Shown piece by piece: positions 41,010 to 48,918 of a stretch of DNA of 64,000 nucleotides. Every line of letters starts with the position of its first letter. Within the stretch, counting starts at the first letter, position 1. The notes below the pieces were generated by a model. It was not told the DNA's origin, did no database searches, and saw nothing but the letters and a program-made list of their open reading frames with translations. This stretch comes from Mesorhizobium sp. M1C.F.Ca.ET.210.01.1.1 (lineage in GTDB: Bacteria > Pseudomonadota > Alphaproteobacteria > Rhizobiales > Rhizobiaceae), in the NCBI RefSeq assembly GCF_004791585.1, contig NZ_SRUU01000010.1, positions 124,001 to 188,000 on the forward strand. Direction: 5' to 3'. The translations under genes were made by a program, and so were the position numbers.

Positions 41010-41428
41010 GCGAGGTGACTTCCAGGCGCGTGGTGCTGCAGCCCTCGACCACCGAGGTCATCTTCGCCTGGTTCCAGCGCGTGATTGCCGGCTATTGCCT
41101 GCTCTTCGGCATCCTCTACTGGATCCGCCTCATCGGCATCTATCCTGGCGAGCTCTGGCGCTTCGACCTGATGCCGGTGCACTGGCAGGTGGCGGCGGCC
41201 ACGCTTGCCGTCTTTTTTCCCTTTGCCGCCGCTGGTTTGTGGATGCTCGCCTCCTGGGGGCCGGTGATCTGGTTCATCTGCGCGGCGACCGAGACCGTCA
41301 TGTATGCCGGCTTTCCCAACCTCTTCGGCCACCGGCTGCTGATCGTCGTCTCGCATGCCTGCGTGGCACTGCTCTACATCGTCTTCCGGGTGGTCATCTG
41401 GCTGCAGAAGCGCCAGCTCAGGCAGTGA
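41006..41428 (+). CDS. Small four-helix membrane protein (DUF6163-like)
   Basis: A 140-residue membrane protein with four clear helices, including FQRVIAGYCLLFGILYWIRL and IVVSHACVALLYIVFRVVIW. GTG 41006 is coupled to the upstream gene stop. It resembles small alphaproteobacterial membrane proteins annotated as DUF6163; that name is given from memory of the family and should be taken as tentative. A palindromic repeat lies directly after it. No function is proposed. Confidence 0.65.
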   Translation: MSEVTSRRVVLQPSTTEVIFAWFQRVIAGYCLLFGILYWIRLIGIYPGELWRFDLMPVHWQVAAATLAVFFPFAAAGLWMLASWGPVIWFICAATETVMYAGFPNLFGHRLLIVVSHACVALLYIVFRVVIWLQKRQLRQ

Positions 41429-41530
41429 TGCATGTCGCCCGAAAGTGGGCAGCGGGCAGTGGTTTTGGGAGGACGACATTGCATCGAAACGAAGAGATGC
41501 ATGTCGCCTGACAGCGGGCTGCGGCTCGGG
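41427..41530. repeat. Two copies of a GATGCATGTCGCC palindromic repeat
   Basis: The first copy runs GATGCATGTCGCCC...GGACGACATTGCATCG (41427-41486). The second begins GATGCATGTCGCCTGA at 41496 and is shorter. The same family recurs at 44149. The ends are inverted with respect to each other, so the transcript would fold back. Such repeats are common in rhizobial intergenic DNA. Confidence 0.65.
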
Positions 41531-41650
41531 TTGCCAGGCGGCTCCGGGGACCTAGATTCTGGGTCGGCGATTGCCCTAAGATCATTGGCTAAATCTTTAG
41601 GTTAATTGTTCTTGCGGGCGTGACCGTTCGTTAAGCCTCTTTCGAAACCT

Positions 41651-41662
41651 CTTACCGGTAAG
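41651..41662. promoter_or_regulatory. Candidate operator, perfect 12-bp palindrome, before ldtR
   Basis: CTTACCGGTAAG is a perfect palindrome 107 bases before the ldtR start in an AT-rich stretch likely to be its promoter. MarR-type regulators bind such inverted repeats, often their own promoter. Confidence 0.4.
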
Positions 41663-41768
41663 CTCTTGTTAGCCCTGGCGTTTAAGTCGAATTTTATGAG
41701 TATTCGATAGTGTCGCGATCAAGGTGAAGAACAAAAAATCACCGGGCGACAAACGAGAGGCAAAGACA

Positions 41769-42284
41769 ATGATCAATTCGCGTCCGGCGGCGAAGACCGC
41801 CAACGTATCCGACGACCGCCGCGAGGCGATCCGTTCGCTGTACATGGAATCGCTGCAGCTGGTGGAGCGCCTGCACCGCCGTCTGCTTGACGTGATCAAG
41901 GACGAGTTCGACCGCAACGGCCGCTCCGACATCAACGCCATCCAGGCGCTGCTGCTCTTCAACATCGGCAATTCGGAGCTGACCGCCGGCGAGCTGCGCT
42001 CGCGTGGTTATTATCTCGGCTCGAACGTTTCCTATAATTTGAAGAAGCTGGTCGACCTCGGCTTCATCAACCACCAGCGCTCGCGCATCGACCGCCGCTC
42101 GGTCCGCGTCTCGCTGACGCCGAAGGGCAACGAGGTGGCGGACGTCGTCGCCGGCCTCTACGAGCGCCATGTCGGCTCGATCGAGGCTGTCGGCGGCATC
42201 AACACCGACGAGTTCAAGCAGATGAACCGCGCCCTGCAGCGCCTGGACCGCTTCTGGAACGATACGATCGCTTATCGGATGTAA
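41769..42284 (+). CDS. ldtR: MarR family regulator LdtR
   Basis: A 171-residue winged-helix regulator. The region AIQALLLFNIGNSELTAGELRS leads into SNVSYNLKKLVDLGFINHQRS and the basic wing RIDRRSVRVSLTPKG. The protein resembles LdtR, studied in Liberibacter and Sinorhizobium, where it controls the L,D-transpeptidase gene ldtP and stress tolerance. ldtP lies 551 bases downstream here, which supports the name. ATG 41769 is chosen for the AGAGG site before it; GTG 41724 would add 15 basic residues. Expected to respond to a small ligand, as other MarR proteins do. Confidence 0.85.
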   Translation: MINSRPAAKTANVSDDRREAIRSLYMESLQLVERLHRRLLDVIKDEFDRNGRSDINAIQALLLFNIGNSELTAGELRSRGYYLGSNVSYNLKKLVDLGFINHQRSRIDRRSVRVSLTPKGNEVADVVAGLYERHVGSIEAVGGINTDEFKQMNRALQRLDRFWNDTIAYRM

Positions 42285-42346
42285 GCGCATTCGAAATCTG
42301 AGACATCAAAGCCACGCCGAAGAAGCGCGGCCGGGGGAAAAATATG

Positions 42347-42380
42347 GGGCTGGCGCCGAAGCGCGCCGGCCCTTTTCTTT
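42347..42380 (+). terminator. ldtR: Rho-independent terminator of ldtR
   Basis: GGGCTGGCGC pairs with GCGCCGGCCC (one T-G wobble) across a CGAAGC loop, followed by TTTTCTTT. Confidence 0.75.
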
Positions 42381-42564
42381 GCCGAAGCCAGCTGCAGTGC
42401 GGAATTTGACCGCCGGGCGGCGCGACCGACTATCTGATCACCGACACGGACGAGAACGTGGTTCTCGATGGCTCGGGCGCCTCCGGTTACGACTATACAA
42501 TCGATCAATTCAAAGCCCTGTGCCCGAACCGGATGAAGCAACGGCAAGCCTGCCGGGCCGGGTG

Positions 42565-42595
42565 CGATGCCAAAATGCATCGGTCCTTTTTCTTT
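42565..42595 (+). terminator. Hairpin with T-run, possible terminator
   Basis: CGATGC (42565-42570), loop CAAAAT, GCATCG (42577-42582), then GTCCTTTTTCTTT. It ends the coding-like remnant rather than any intact gene. Confidence 0.55.
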
Positions 42596-42835
42596 GATCG
42601 CATCGCCGCAAGCAAATCGCGGGCCAAGGCCACGTTGCCGCCATAATCGCGGGCAATGCGAAGGGTGGGTGATGCTGCGGGCCTGTGCCCTGCGCTCCTT
42701 GGAACCTGCGTTGCGGCAGCGCGTTTCTGGCAGCCGGTGAAGCGGGTCATGGTTGGCGAATTGTTAAGTTTGCCGACCCTAGAGTGCGGACAAAGCCGCC
42801 CGGCAAGCGATTGAGCGAGAGCGATTAAGCAAAGA

Positions 42836-44098
42836 ATGTCTGCCATGAGAACCAGCCGCCGTTTCTTCCTTACCGGAGCCTCCGCGCTCGCCGCAGCCAT
42901 TGTCGCCGGCCATGCCAGCGCGCAGGATGTGGTCGGGGATATCCTGAAATCCTCGACCCGCGGCAATTGGGACGACCAGTTCGACGCCCGCGCCAGCGAG
43001 ACCGGCAAGGTTGCCTCGACGCTGCCGATCTTCAGCCTGCAGACCGTCGCCTTCACCGAGCAGGCGGTGGCGCAGTACCAGAACATCGTCGGCCAGGGCG
43101 GCTGGGAGCAGGTTCCGGCGACCAAGAAATTGCAGCTCGGCGTCGACGATCCGGATGTCGTGCCGCTGCGCAAGCGGCTGATGATCTCGGGCGACCTGGC
43201 GCAGAGCGCCGGCATTTCGACCGCCTTCGATTCCTATGTCGACTCGGCGGTCAAGCGCTTCCAGCTTCGCCACGGCCTGCCGGCCGACGGCGCCATGGGC
43301 AAATACACCTATGCGGCAATGAACGTCTCGGCCCAGATCCGCCTCGGCCAGTTGCAGACCAATCTGCAGCGCCTGAAGGAAAAGGCCGGCACGCTGGGCA
43401 ACCGCTACGTGCTGGTCGACATTCCGGGCGCCCAGATCGAAGCGGTCGAGAACGACCGCGTCGTGCTTCGCCATACCGCGATCGTCGGCAAGATCGACCG
43501 TCAGACGCCGATCGTGAATTCCAAGATCAACGAGATCATCGTCAATCCGTACTGGAACGCGCCGGTTTCGATCGTGCGCAAGGACATCATTCCGCTGATG
43601 CGGAAGGATCCCAACTACCTCAAGGAGAGCCACATCCGGCTGTTCGCGCCGGACGGCAGCGAGGTCGATCCGATGACCATCGACTGGTCGACGGACGATG
43701 CCGCCAAGTACCGCTTCCGCCAAGATCCGGGCTCCGGCAACGCCATGGCCTCGGTCAAGATCAACTTCCCGAGCCCGGACGGCGTCTATATGCACGACAC
43801 GCCGCAGCAGAGCCTGTTCGGCAAGCTGATGCGTTTCGACTCTTCCGGCTGCGTGCGCGTCCAGAACGTGCGTGACCTCGTCACCTGGATCCTGCGCGAC
43901 ACGCCCGGCTGGGACCGCCAGCATTTCGAGGCGACGATCAAGACCGGCGAGAACACGCCGGTGCAGGTCGTCAATCCGGTGCCGGTCCACTTCCTCTATC
44001 TGTCGGCGTGGTCGACAGGCACCGGCGTCGTGCAGTTCCGCGACGACATCTACGGCCTCGACGGCAACAGCGAGCTGCAGATCACTTCTGCGCTGTAA
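42836..44098 (+). CDS. ldtP: Murein L,D-transpeptidase (YkuD family), LdtP
   Basis: A 420-residue exported enzyme that forms 3-3 peptide cross-links in peptidoglycan or attaches proteins to it. The start MRTSRRFFLTGASALAAAIV carries a Tat-type SRRFFLTG signal, with cleavage near residue 29. A peptidoglycan-binding domain occupies about residues 105-165 (KRFQLRHGLPADG). The YkuD active site is at VYMHDTPQQ (His320) and SSGCVRV (Ser337, Cys339, Arg341). In related species LdtR controls it. ATG 42836 or 42845 can start it; both keep the Tat signal. A terminator follows at 44120. Confidence 0.95.
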   Translation: MSAMRTSRRFFLTGASALAAAIVAGHASAQDVVGDILKSSTRGNWDDQFDARASETGKVASTLPIFSLQTVAFTEQAVAQYQNIVGQGGWEQVPATKKLQLGVDDPDVVPLRKRLMISGDLAQSAGISTAFDSYVDSAVKRFQLRHGLPADGAMGKYTYAAMNVSAQIRLGQLQTNLQRLKEKAGTLGNRYVLVDIPGAQIEAVENDRVVLRHTAIVGKIDRQTPIVNSKINEIIVNPYWNAPVSIVRKDIIPLMRKDPNYLKESHIRLFAPDGSEVDPMTIDWSTDDAAKYRFRQDPGSGNAMASVKINFPSPDGVYMHDTPQQSLFGKLMRFDSSGCVRVQNVRDLVTWILRDTPGWDRQHFEATIKTGENTPVQVVNPVPVHFLYLSAWSTGTGVVQFRDDIYGLDGNSELQITSAL

Positions 44099-44117
44099 GT
44101 GACCGATATAAAACTGA

Positions 44118-44146
44118 AAAAGCCGCTCTTGGAGCGGCTTTTTTGT
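44118..44146 (+). terminator. ldtP: Rho-independent terminator of ldtP
   Basis: A perfect nine-base stem, AAGCCGCTC and GAGCGGCTT with a TTG loop, then TTTTTGTTT. Confidence 0.9.
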
Positions 44147-44148
44147 TT

Positions 44149-44195
44149 GCATGTCGCCCAAAAGTGTCCAGCAGTTTTGAGGACGACATGCATCG
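44149..44195. repeat. GCATGTCG...CGACATGC palindromic repeat
   Basis: The ends GCATGTCG and CGACATGC are exact inverted copies around AAAGTGTCCAGCAGTTTTG. It belongs to the family seen at 41427-41530. It lies between the ldtP terminator and the antiporter gene. Confidence 0.65.
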
Positions 44196-44233
44196 AAATA
44201 TGGACTTAAAGCGCGAGTAGCCGGGATCGCACC

Positions 44234-45874
44234 ATGGACGTCGCCGTCTTCATTCTCGTCGTGCTCGCTTTCGTGGCGCTGTCCGGCGCGCTGGTGCGGC
44301 TGGTGCGGGTGCCTCTGCCCGTGCTGCAGATCGCCATCGGCGCCGCCCTTGCCTGGCCGGCGCGCGGCCTGCATGTCGAGATCGATCCGGAGCTGTTCCT
44401 TCTGGTGTTCATCCCGCCGCTCCTGTTCGGCGATGCCTTCGCGGCGCCGAAGCGGGAACTGATCGAGCTGCGCGGACCGATCCTCGATCTTGCGATCGGA
44501 CTGGTCTTCTTCACCATCGTCGGCTTCGGCTACGCCCTGCACTGGCTGGTGCCCAGCATCCCCCTGGTGGTCGCCTTCGCTTTGGCTGCCGTGCTGTCGC
44601 CGACCGATGCGGTCGCCGTGTCCTCGATCGTCGACCGCAACGTCGTTCCGGCGCGGCTGATGCACATATTGGAAGGCGAGTCGCTGCTCAACGACGCCTC
44701 CGGCCTGGTGATGTTCCGCTTCGCGACGGCGGCGGCGCTGACGGGCAGCTTTTCCCTGGCGGCCGCTTCATTGACCTTCCTCTATGCCGTGGCCGCCGGC
44801 ATCCTTGCCGGCGTGGCGGCGCTTATCATCGCCGCCAAGGCGCTGCAAATCCTCGGTCGCATCGGCGGCACGCCGGCGGAGGCGCAGGTGCTGGTCATGA
44901 TCCTGCTGCCCTTCGTCTCCTACCTCATCGCCGAGCATGTCGGCGCCTCCGGCATCCTGGCGGCGGTCACGGCCGGCCTGCTCACCGGAACCTCTGGCAT
45001 TTTCCGCTTTTTGTCGGTCTCGGCGCGCATTCAGGCGATGTCGCTGTGGTCGACGCTGGCTTTCATCTTCAATGGTGCGCTCTTCATCCTCCTCGGCCTG
45101 CAGTTGCCCGACATCATCCGCAAGGTCCCGCCGGAACTCACCAGCCGCCACTGGCTGTTCGAGCCGGCGCTGACCGTATTGCTTCTGACACTCTGCCTGA
45201 TCGGCCTGCGCTTCCTCTGGATCTGGATCGGCGATATCGCAGCGGGGATCGCGGCGCGGCTCGGCAAGCGCGAGGCCGAACCCTTCGGTTTCCGTGTCAG
45301 GCTTGCCGGATCGGTGGCTGGCGTGCGCGGGGCGATCACACTGGCCGGCATTCTGTCGCTGCCGCTCGCCCTGCAGGATGGCTCAGCCTTTCCTGCTCGA
45401 GACGTGGTGATCTTCCTCGCCGCCGGCGTCATCATCTGCTCGCTCATCATCGCCAGCCTCGCTTTGCCGAGGATCGCGCGCGGGTTGGTCGAGCCGGGCG
45501 AGGATCCGGGTGCGGCCGAAGAGCGCCGGGCCCGCGTCGGCGCCGCCAATGCTGCGATCGCCAAGATCGAGAGCCTCGCCGGCGAGGGCGAGGAAGGGGA
45601 GGTGGCCGAGGCCCGGCTTGCGGTCGCCGACAGCATCGTCGCCGGTTACCGCCGCCGCATCGCGGCTTCCGACGAAGCCGAAGAGGCGCGCACCGAGGCC
45701 CGTGAAGCCGGGCGGCTGGAGCTCGAACTTAGGCGCGCCGGCATCGAGGCGGAGCGCACCGCCGTGCGGGCCATGTTCCGCAGCCGCGAAATCAACGATC
45801 ACACGATGCGGGCACTGCTCTCCGAAATCACGCTGACCGAAGCGCTGCTCAAAAGCCGGCGGGACAGGAAATAA
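44234..45874 (+). CDS. Na+/H+ antiporter, CPA1 family (YjcE/NhaP-like)
   Basis: A 546-residue membrane protein with 12 or so helices. The conserved helix 5-6 region VLSPTDAVAVSSIVDR and GESLLNDASGLVMFR (the ND motif), and the later GVRGAITLAGILSLP, match CPA1 antiporters. A C-terminal cytoplasmic region from about residue 415 is acidic and helical, with AEEARTEAREAGRLELELRR suggesting a coiled coil. It is a long, YjcE-like member. It exchanges Na+ or K+ for H+. ATG 44234 is the start. Confidence 0.9.
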   Translation: MDVAVFILVVLAFVALSGALVRLVRVPLPVLQIAIGAALAWPARGLHVEIDPELFLLVFIPPLLFGDAFAAPKRELIELRGPILDLAIGLVFFTIVGFGYALHWLVPSIPLVVAFALAAVLSPTDAVAVSSIVDRNVVPARLMHILEGESLLNDASGLVMFRFATAAALTGSFSLAAASLTFLYAVAAGILAGVAALIIAAKALQILGRIGGTPAEAQVLVMILLPFVSYLIAEHVGASGILAAVTAGLLTGTSGIFRFLSVSARIQAMSLWSTLAFIFNGALFILLGLQLPDIIRKVPPELTSRHWLFEPALTVLLLTLCLIGLRFLWIWIGDIAAGIAARLGKREAEPFGFRVRLAGSVAGVRGAITLAGILSLPLALQDGSAFPARDVVIFLAAGVIICSLIIASLALPRIARGLVEPGEDPGAAEERRARVGAANAAIAKIESLAGEGEEGEVAEARLAVADSIVAGYRRRIAASDEAEEARTEAREAGRLELELRRAGIEAERTAVRAMFRSREINDHTMRALLSEITLTEALLKSRRDRK

Positions 45875-46000
45875 CGGTTCAGTCGATTTGCTTGGCGCAA
45901 TCCGGCCAGCAAATTTCGCGCCGCAAACGTGGCGGGTTTCAAACAACTGTGTTAATGGCGCGGCACTTCGCAGACCTCCGGCCCCAAGGGAAAGCAAGCC

Positions 46001-47314
46001 ATGTCAGATGCAGCGGTAGCCTCCAGCAAATTCGAATCCTTCTTCGAGACCACGCTTGCCGACGCCGATCCGGAAATTTTCGGCGCCATCCGCAACGAGC
46101 TTGGCCGCCAGCGCCATGAGATCGAGCTGATCGCCTCCGAAAACATTGTTTCCCGCGCCGTGCTCGAGGCTCAGGGGTCGATCATGACCAACAAATATGC
46201 CGAGGGCTATCCGGGCAAGCGCTACTACGGCGGCTGCCAGTTCGTCGACGTGGCCGAGGAACTGGCCATCGAGCGCGCGAAGAAATTGTTCGGCTGCAAC
46301 TTCGCCAATGTCCAGCCGAATTCCGGCAGCCAGATGAACCAGGCCGTGTTCCTGGCGCTGCTGCAGCCCGGCGACACCTTCATGGGCCTCGACCTGAATT
46401 CGGGCGGCCATCTCACCCACGGCTCGCCGGTCAACATGAGCGGCAAGTGGTTCAAGGTCGTCTCCTACGGCGTGCGCAAGGACGATCACCTGCTCGACAT
46501 GGACGCGATCGAAAAGACCGCGCATGAGACGAAGCCGAAGCTGATCCTGGCCGGCGGCACCGCCTATTCACGGATTTGGGACTGGAAGCGCTTCCGCGAG
46601 ATCGCCGATTCGATCGGCGCCTATCTGATGGTCGACATGGCCCATATCGCCGGCTTGGTGGCGGGCGGCATGCACCCATCGCCGCTGCCCCATGCCCATG
46701 TCGTGACCACGACCACGCACAAATCGCTGCGCGGCCCGCGCGGCGGCATGATCCTGTGCAACGATGAGGAGATCGCCAAGAAGATGAACTCGGCGGTCTT
46801 CCCGGGTCTGCAGGGCGGCCCGCTGATGCATGTCATCGCCGCCAAGGCCGTGGCGCTTGGCGAAGCGCTGAAGCCGAGCTTCAAGGCTTATGCCGAGAGC
46901 ATTGTCGCCAACGCCAAGGCGCTGGCCTCCAGCCTGCAGGAAACCGGTCTCGACATCGTCTCAGGTGGCACCGACAACCACCTGATGCTCGTCGACCTGC
47001 GGCCGAAGAATGCCACCGGCAAGCGCGCCGAGGCGGCGCTCGGCCGCGCCAACATCACTTGCAACAAGAACGGCATCCCCTTCGATCCGGAAAAGCCTTT
47101 TGTCACCTCCGGTGTCCGCCTCGGTACGCCCGCCGGCACCACGCGCGGCTTCGGCCAGGCCGAATTCCGCGAGATCGGCAAGCTGATCGCCGAGGTGCTG
47201 GACGGGCTGAAGGTGGCGAACTCCGACGAGGGCAACGCCGCTGTCGAGGCCGCGGTCAAGGCCAAGGTCACGGCGCTGACGGATCGTTTCCCGCTCTACC
47301 CTTATCTCGGTTGA
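46001..47314 (+). CDS. glyA: Serine hydroxymethyltransferase
   Basis: A 437-residue PLP enzyme converting serine and tetrahydrofolate to glycine and methylene-THF. The PLP lysine is Lys241 in [16 protein letters not shown]. Substrate segments include [32 protein letters not shown] and [13 protein letters not shown]. The length and the N-terminal arm are normal. ATG 46001 has AAGGGAAAG before it. The terminal codons CTCGGTTGA are repeated twice more in the 35 bases beyond the stop, which suggests a small duplication of the 3' end. Confidence 0.97.
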   Translation: MSDAAVASSKFESFFETTLADADPEIFGAIRNELGRQRHEIELIASENIVSRAVLEAQGSIMTNKYAEGYPGKRYYGGCQFVDVAEELAIERAKKLFGCNFANVQPNSGSQMNQAVFLALLQPGDTFMGLDLNSGGHLTHGSPVNMSGKWFKVVSYGVRKDDHLLDMDAIEKTAHETKPKLILAGGTAYSRIWDWKRFREIADSIGAYLMVDMAHIAGLVAGGMHPSPLPHAHVVTTTTHKSLRGPRGGMILCNDEEIAKKMNSAVFPGLQGGPLMHVIAAKAVALGEALKPSFKAYAESIVANAKALASSLQETGLDIVSGGTDNHLMLVDLRPKNATGKRAEAALGRANITCNKNGIPFDPEKPFVTSGVRLGTPAGTTRGFGQAEFREIGKLIAEVLDGLKVANSDEGNAAVEAAVKAKVTALTDRFPLYPYLG

Positions 47315-47349
47315 CCCCCCTCTCTCGGTTGCGCCTTTCTCTCGGTTGA
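47304..47349 (+). repeat. Three short tandem copies of CTCGGTTG at the end of glyA
   Basis: CTCGGTTG occurs at 47306, 47324 and 47341, spaced 18 and 17 bases apart with loosely similar pyrimidine-rich spacers. The first copy includes the glyA stop. It looks like a local slippage duplication. Confidence 0.6.
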
Positions 47350-47426
47350 CCGGGCGCCGCGCATCATCTTTTATCCGCCGGCATTGCGCCGCCCTTCATT
47401 GGGCGGCGCCGCTTATAGGAGACAAG

Positions 47427-48020
47427 ATGATGCGCATATCCCGTCTTGCCGCCGCGGCCCTCATCGGTTCGCTGGCCGGTTTCGCTGCGTCCAGCGCGGT
47501 CGCCCAGGAGCAGACGCAGGCGGGCACGGATATGCCGGTCACCAGCACCTTCGGCGGGTGGACCACCCTCATCGATACGCTCGATACCGGGCAGGATGCG
47601 CACAAGACCTGCGCAGCCTCGACGGCGTTCGTTGACGGCAGCGGCAGTGCGGGCACGCTCACGCTGTCGATCTCGACCGGCGATGCCCTGCCGCCCGATG
47701 CCTATCCCGCCATCATGATCACCCTCGACAACAATAGCCTGCCGACCGGCAAGAACATCGCGGCGACCTTCGGCGATCCCGGCGTCAAGGTTTCCGCGAA
47801 AGTCTATTCGAACGATGCCGTCAACGGCCGTCCCAGTTGGACGGTCGACAACCAGGCCAAGACAAGTCTCGCCCTGCTGCGCGCGATGCGCAAAGTCACC
47901 TCGCTCGATGTCGCCTTCGGCAAGCAGACCGTCGCCAGCATCCCGATGGACGGCTTCACCAAGGCCTACCGCAACCTCGGCACATCCTGCGGCTTCCCGA
48001 CAAAGGATGTTGCGCCGTAA
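47427..48020 (+). CDS. Hypothetical secreted protein
   Basis: A 197-residue exported protein with a classic signal peptide (RISRLAAAALIGSLAGFAAS, cleavage after VAQ at about residue 27). The mature domain resembles the invasion-associated locus B (IalB) style of small periplasmic protein: TCAASTAFVDG, FGDPGVKVSAKVYSND, VASIPMDGFTKAYRNL and a late CGFPT, with two cysteines likely bonded. That similarity is only impression. ATG 47427 has GGAG at the right spacing (ATG 47430 is an equal option). A GCGCCGCCC hairpin (47386-47409) lies directly upstream. Confidence 0.72.
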   Translation: MMRISRLAAAALIGSLAGFAASSAVAQEQTQAGTDMPVTSTFGGWTTLIDTLDTGQDAHKTCAASTAFVDGSGSAGTLTLSISTGDALPPDAYPAIMITLDNNSLPTGKNIAATFGDPGVKVSAKVYSNDAVNGRPSWTVDNQAKTSLALLRAMRKVTSLDVAFGKQTVASIPMDGFTKAYRNLGTSCGFPTKDVAP

Positions 48021-48052
48021 CCCAGGCGGGCGGTCGGGGTAGGGGGCAATAG

Positions 48053-48381
48053 ATGGATATCGTCTGGAAGGCGTGGTCGGCGGACTGGTCACGGCGTTGA
48101 TCGTCTAGGCCTCCAAACGCGGCAATGTGCTGCCGGGCATACTGCCGCTGGCGCCGACCTTTGCGGTGATTGCGCTGCTCGCCGTCGGCTCCAAAGGCAG
48201 CATGCCTGGTTTTCGCGAGGCCTGTCTTGCCGGCGTGAAGACCATTCCCGCCTATCTCGCCTTTCTCGGAGCTTGCTGGCTTTTTAACGAGCGCCTCGAT
48301 TATCGGCTCGCAGTTTTGGGCGGCATCGCGGTGTGGCTGGTGGCGGCGCTGGCAATCTTCCTCGCGCCTCGCTATCTCTGA
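48053..48381 (+). pseudogene. GlpM-like membrane protein, frameshift plus nonsense codon
   Basis: Reading from ATG 48053, MDIVWK is followed by a frame change near 48070. Restoring one G gives V-V-G-G-L-V-T-A-L-I-V, then TAG at 48106 (where TGG would read Trp), then ASKRGNVLPGILPLAPTFAV. Corrected, the gene codes for 109 residues with helices typical of the GlpM family. The remaining C-terminal 84 residues are intact from GTG 48127 and could be made as a truncated protein, but two independent lesions argue for a pseudogene. Confidence 0.7.
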
Positions 48382-48436
48382 GGCATAAAAGGCTCTAAGC
48401 CTTCCGGCCATCAGAATCGCGAACCCAAGGCTCTCC

Positions 48437-48916
48437 ATGCGCTGTCCCTATTGCCAGTCCGAAGATACGCAGGTGAAGGATTCGCGTCCCGCCGAGGACG
48501 GCGCGGCGATCCGCAGGCGCCGCGTCTGTCCGGATTGCGGCGGCCGTTTCACCACCTTCGAGCGCGTGCAATTGCGCGATCTCGTCGTCATCAAGAAGTC
48601 CGGCCGCAAGGTGCCGTTCGACCGCGACAAGCTGCTGCGCTCCGTCGAGATCGCCGTGCGCAAGCGCAATGTTGATCCCGAGCGCATCGACCGCGCGGTG
48701 ACCGGCATCGTGCGCCAGCTCGAAAGCTCCGGCGAGACGGAAGTGGCCTCCGGTGAGGTCGGCCGCCTGGTCATGGAGGCGCTGAAATCGCTCGACGACG
48801 TCGCCTATGTCCGCTTCGCCTCTGTCTACCGCAATTTTCGCGAAGCCAAGGATTTCCACGAATTGCTGGGCGAATTGAAGGGCGACGAGGAAAAGACCGA
48901 AGAGGACGCCGGCTGA
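48437..48916 (+). CDS. nrdR: Transcriptional repressor NrdR
   Basis: A 159-residue regulator of ribonucleotide reductase genes. The N-terminal zinc ribbon has Cys3, Cys6, Cys31 and Cys34 (MRCPYC and RRRVCPDCG). An ATP-cone follows, starting [20 protein letters not shown], with the [16 protein letters not shown] stretch. NrdR senses dATP/ATP and represses nrd operons. It starts at ATG 48437 and is followed after two bases by ribD, the usual alphaproteobacterial order. Confidence 0.97.
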   Translation: MRCPYCQSEDTQVKDSRPAEDGAAIRRRRVCPDCGGRFTTFERVQLRDLVVIKKSGRKVPFDRDKLLRSVEIAVRKRNVDPERIDRAVTGIVRQLESSGETEVASGEVGRLVMEALKSLDDVAYVRFASVYRNFREAKDFHELLGELKGDEEKTEEDAG

Positions 48917-48918
48917 CC

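Larger units (their letters stand above)
42285..42835. other. Intergenic region between ldtR and ldtP with a short coding-like remnant
   Basis: This 551-base gap has a terminator at 42347-42380 and another hairpin at 42565-42595. Between them one frame reads DYLITDTDENVVLDGSG and continues GASGYDYTIDQFKALCPN (about 42428-42535), which looks like protein sequence. It has an in-frame stop at 42407 just upstream and no ribosome binding site, so it is probably a gene fragment. The rest, including the presumed ldtP promoter, has no clear feature. Confidence 0.4.

Noticed and set aside
48127..48381. An intact 84-residue membrane protein gene starting at GTG 48127
   Set aside because: The upstream sequence reads as the missing N-terminal part of the same GlpM-like protein after one frameshift and one stop, so it is treated as a pseudogene.
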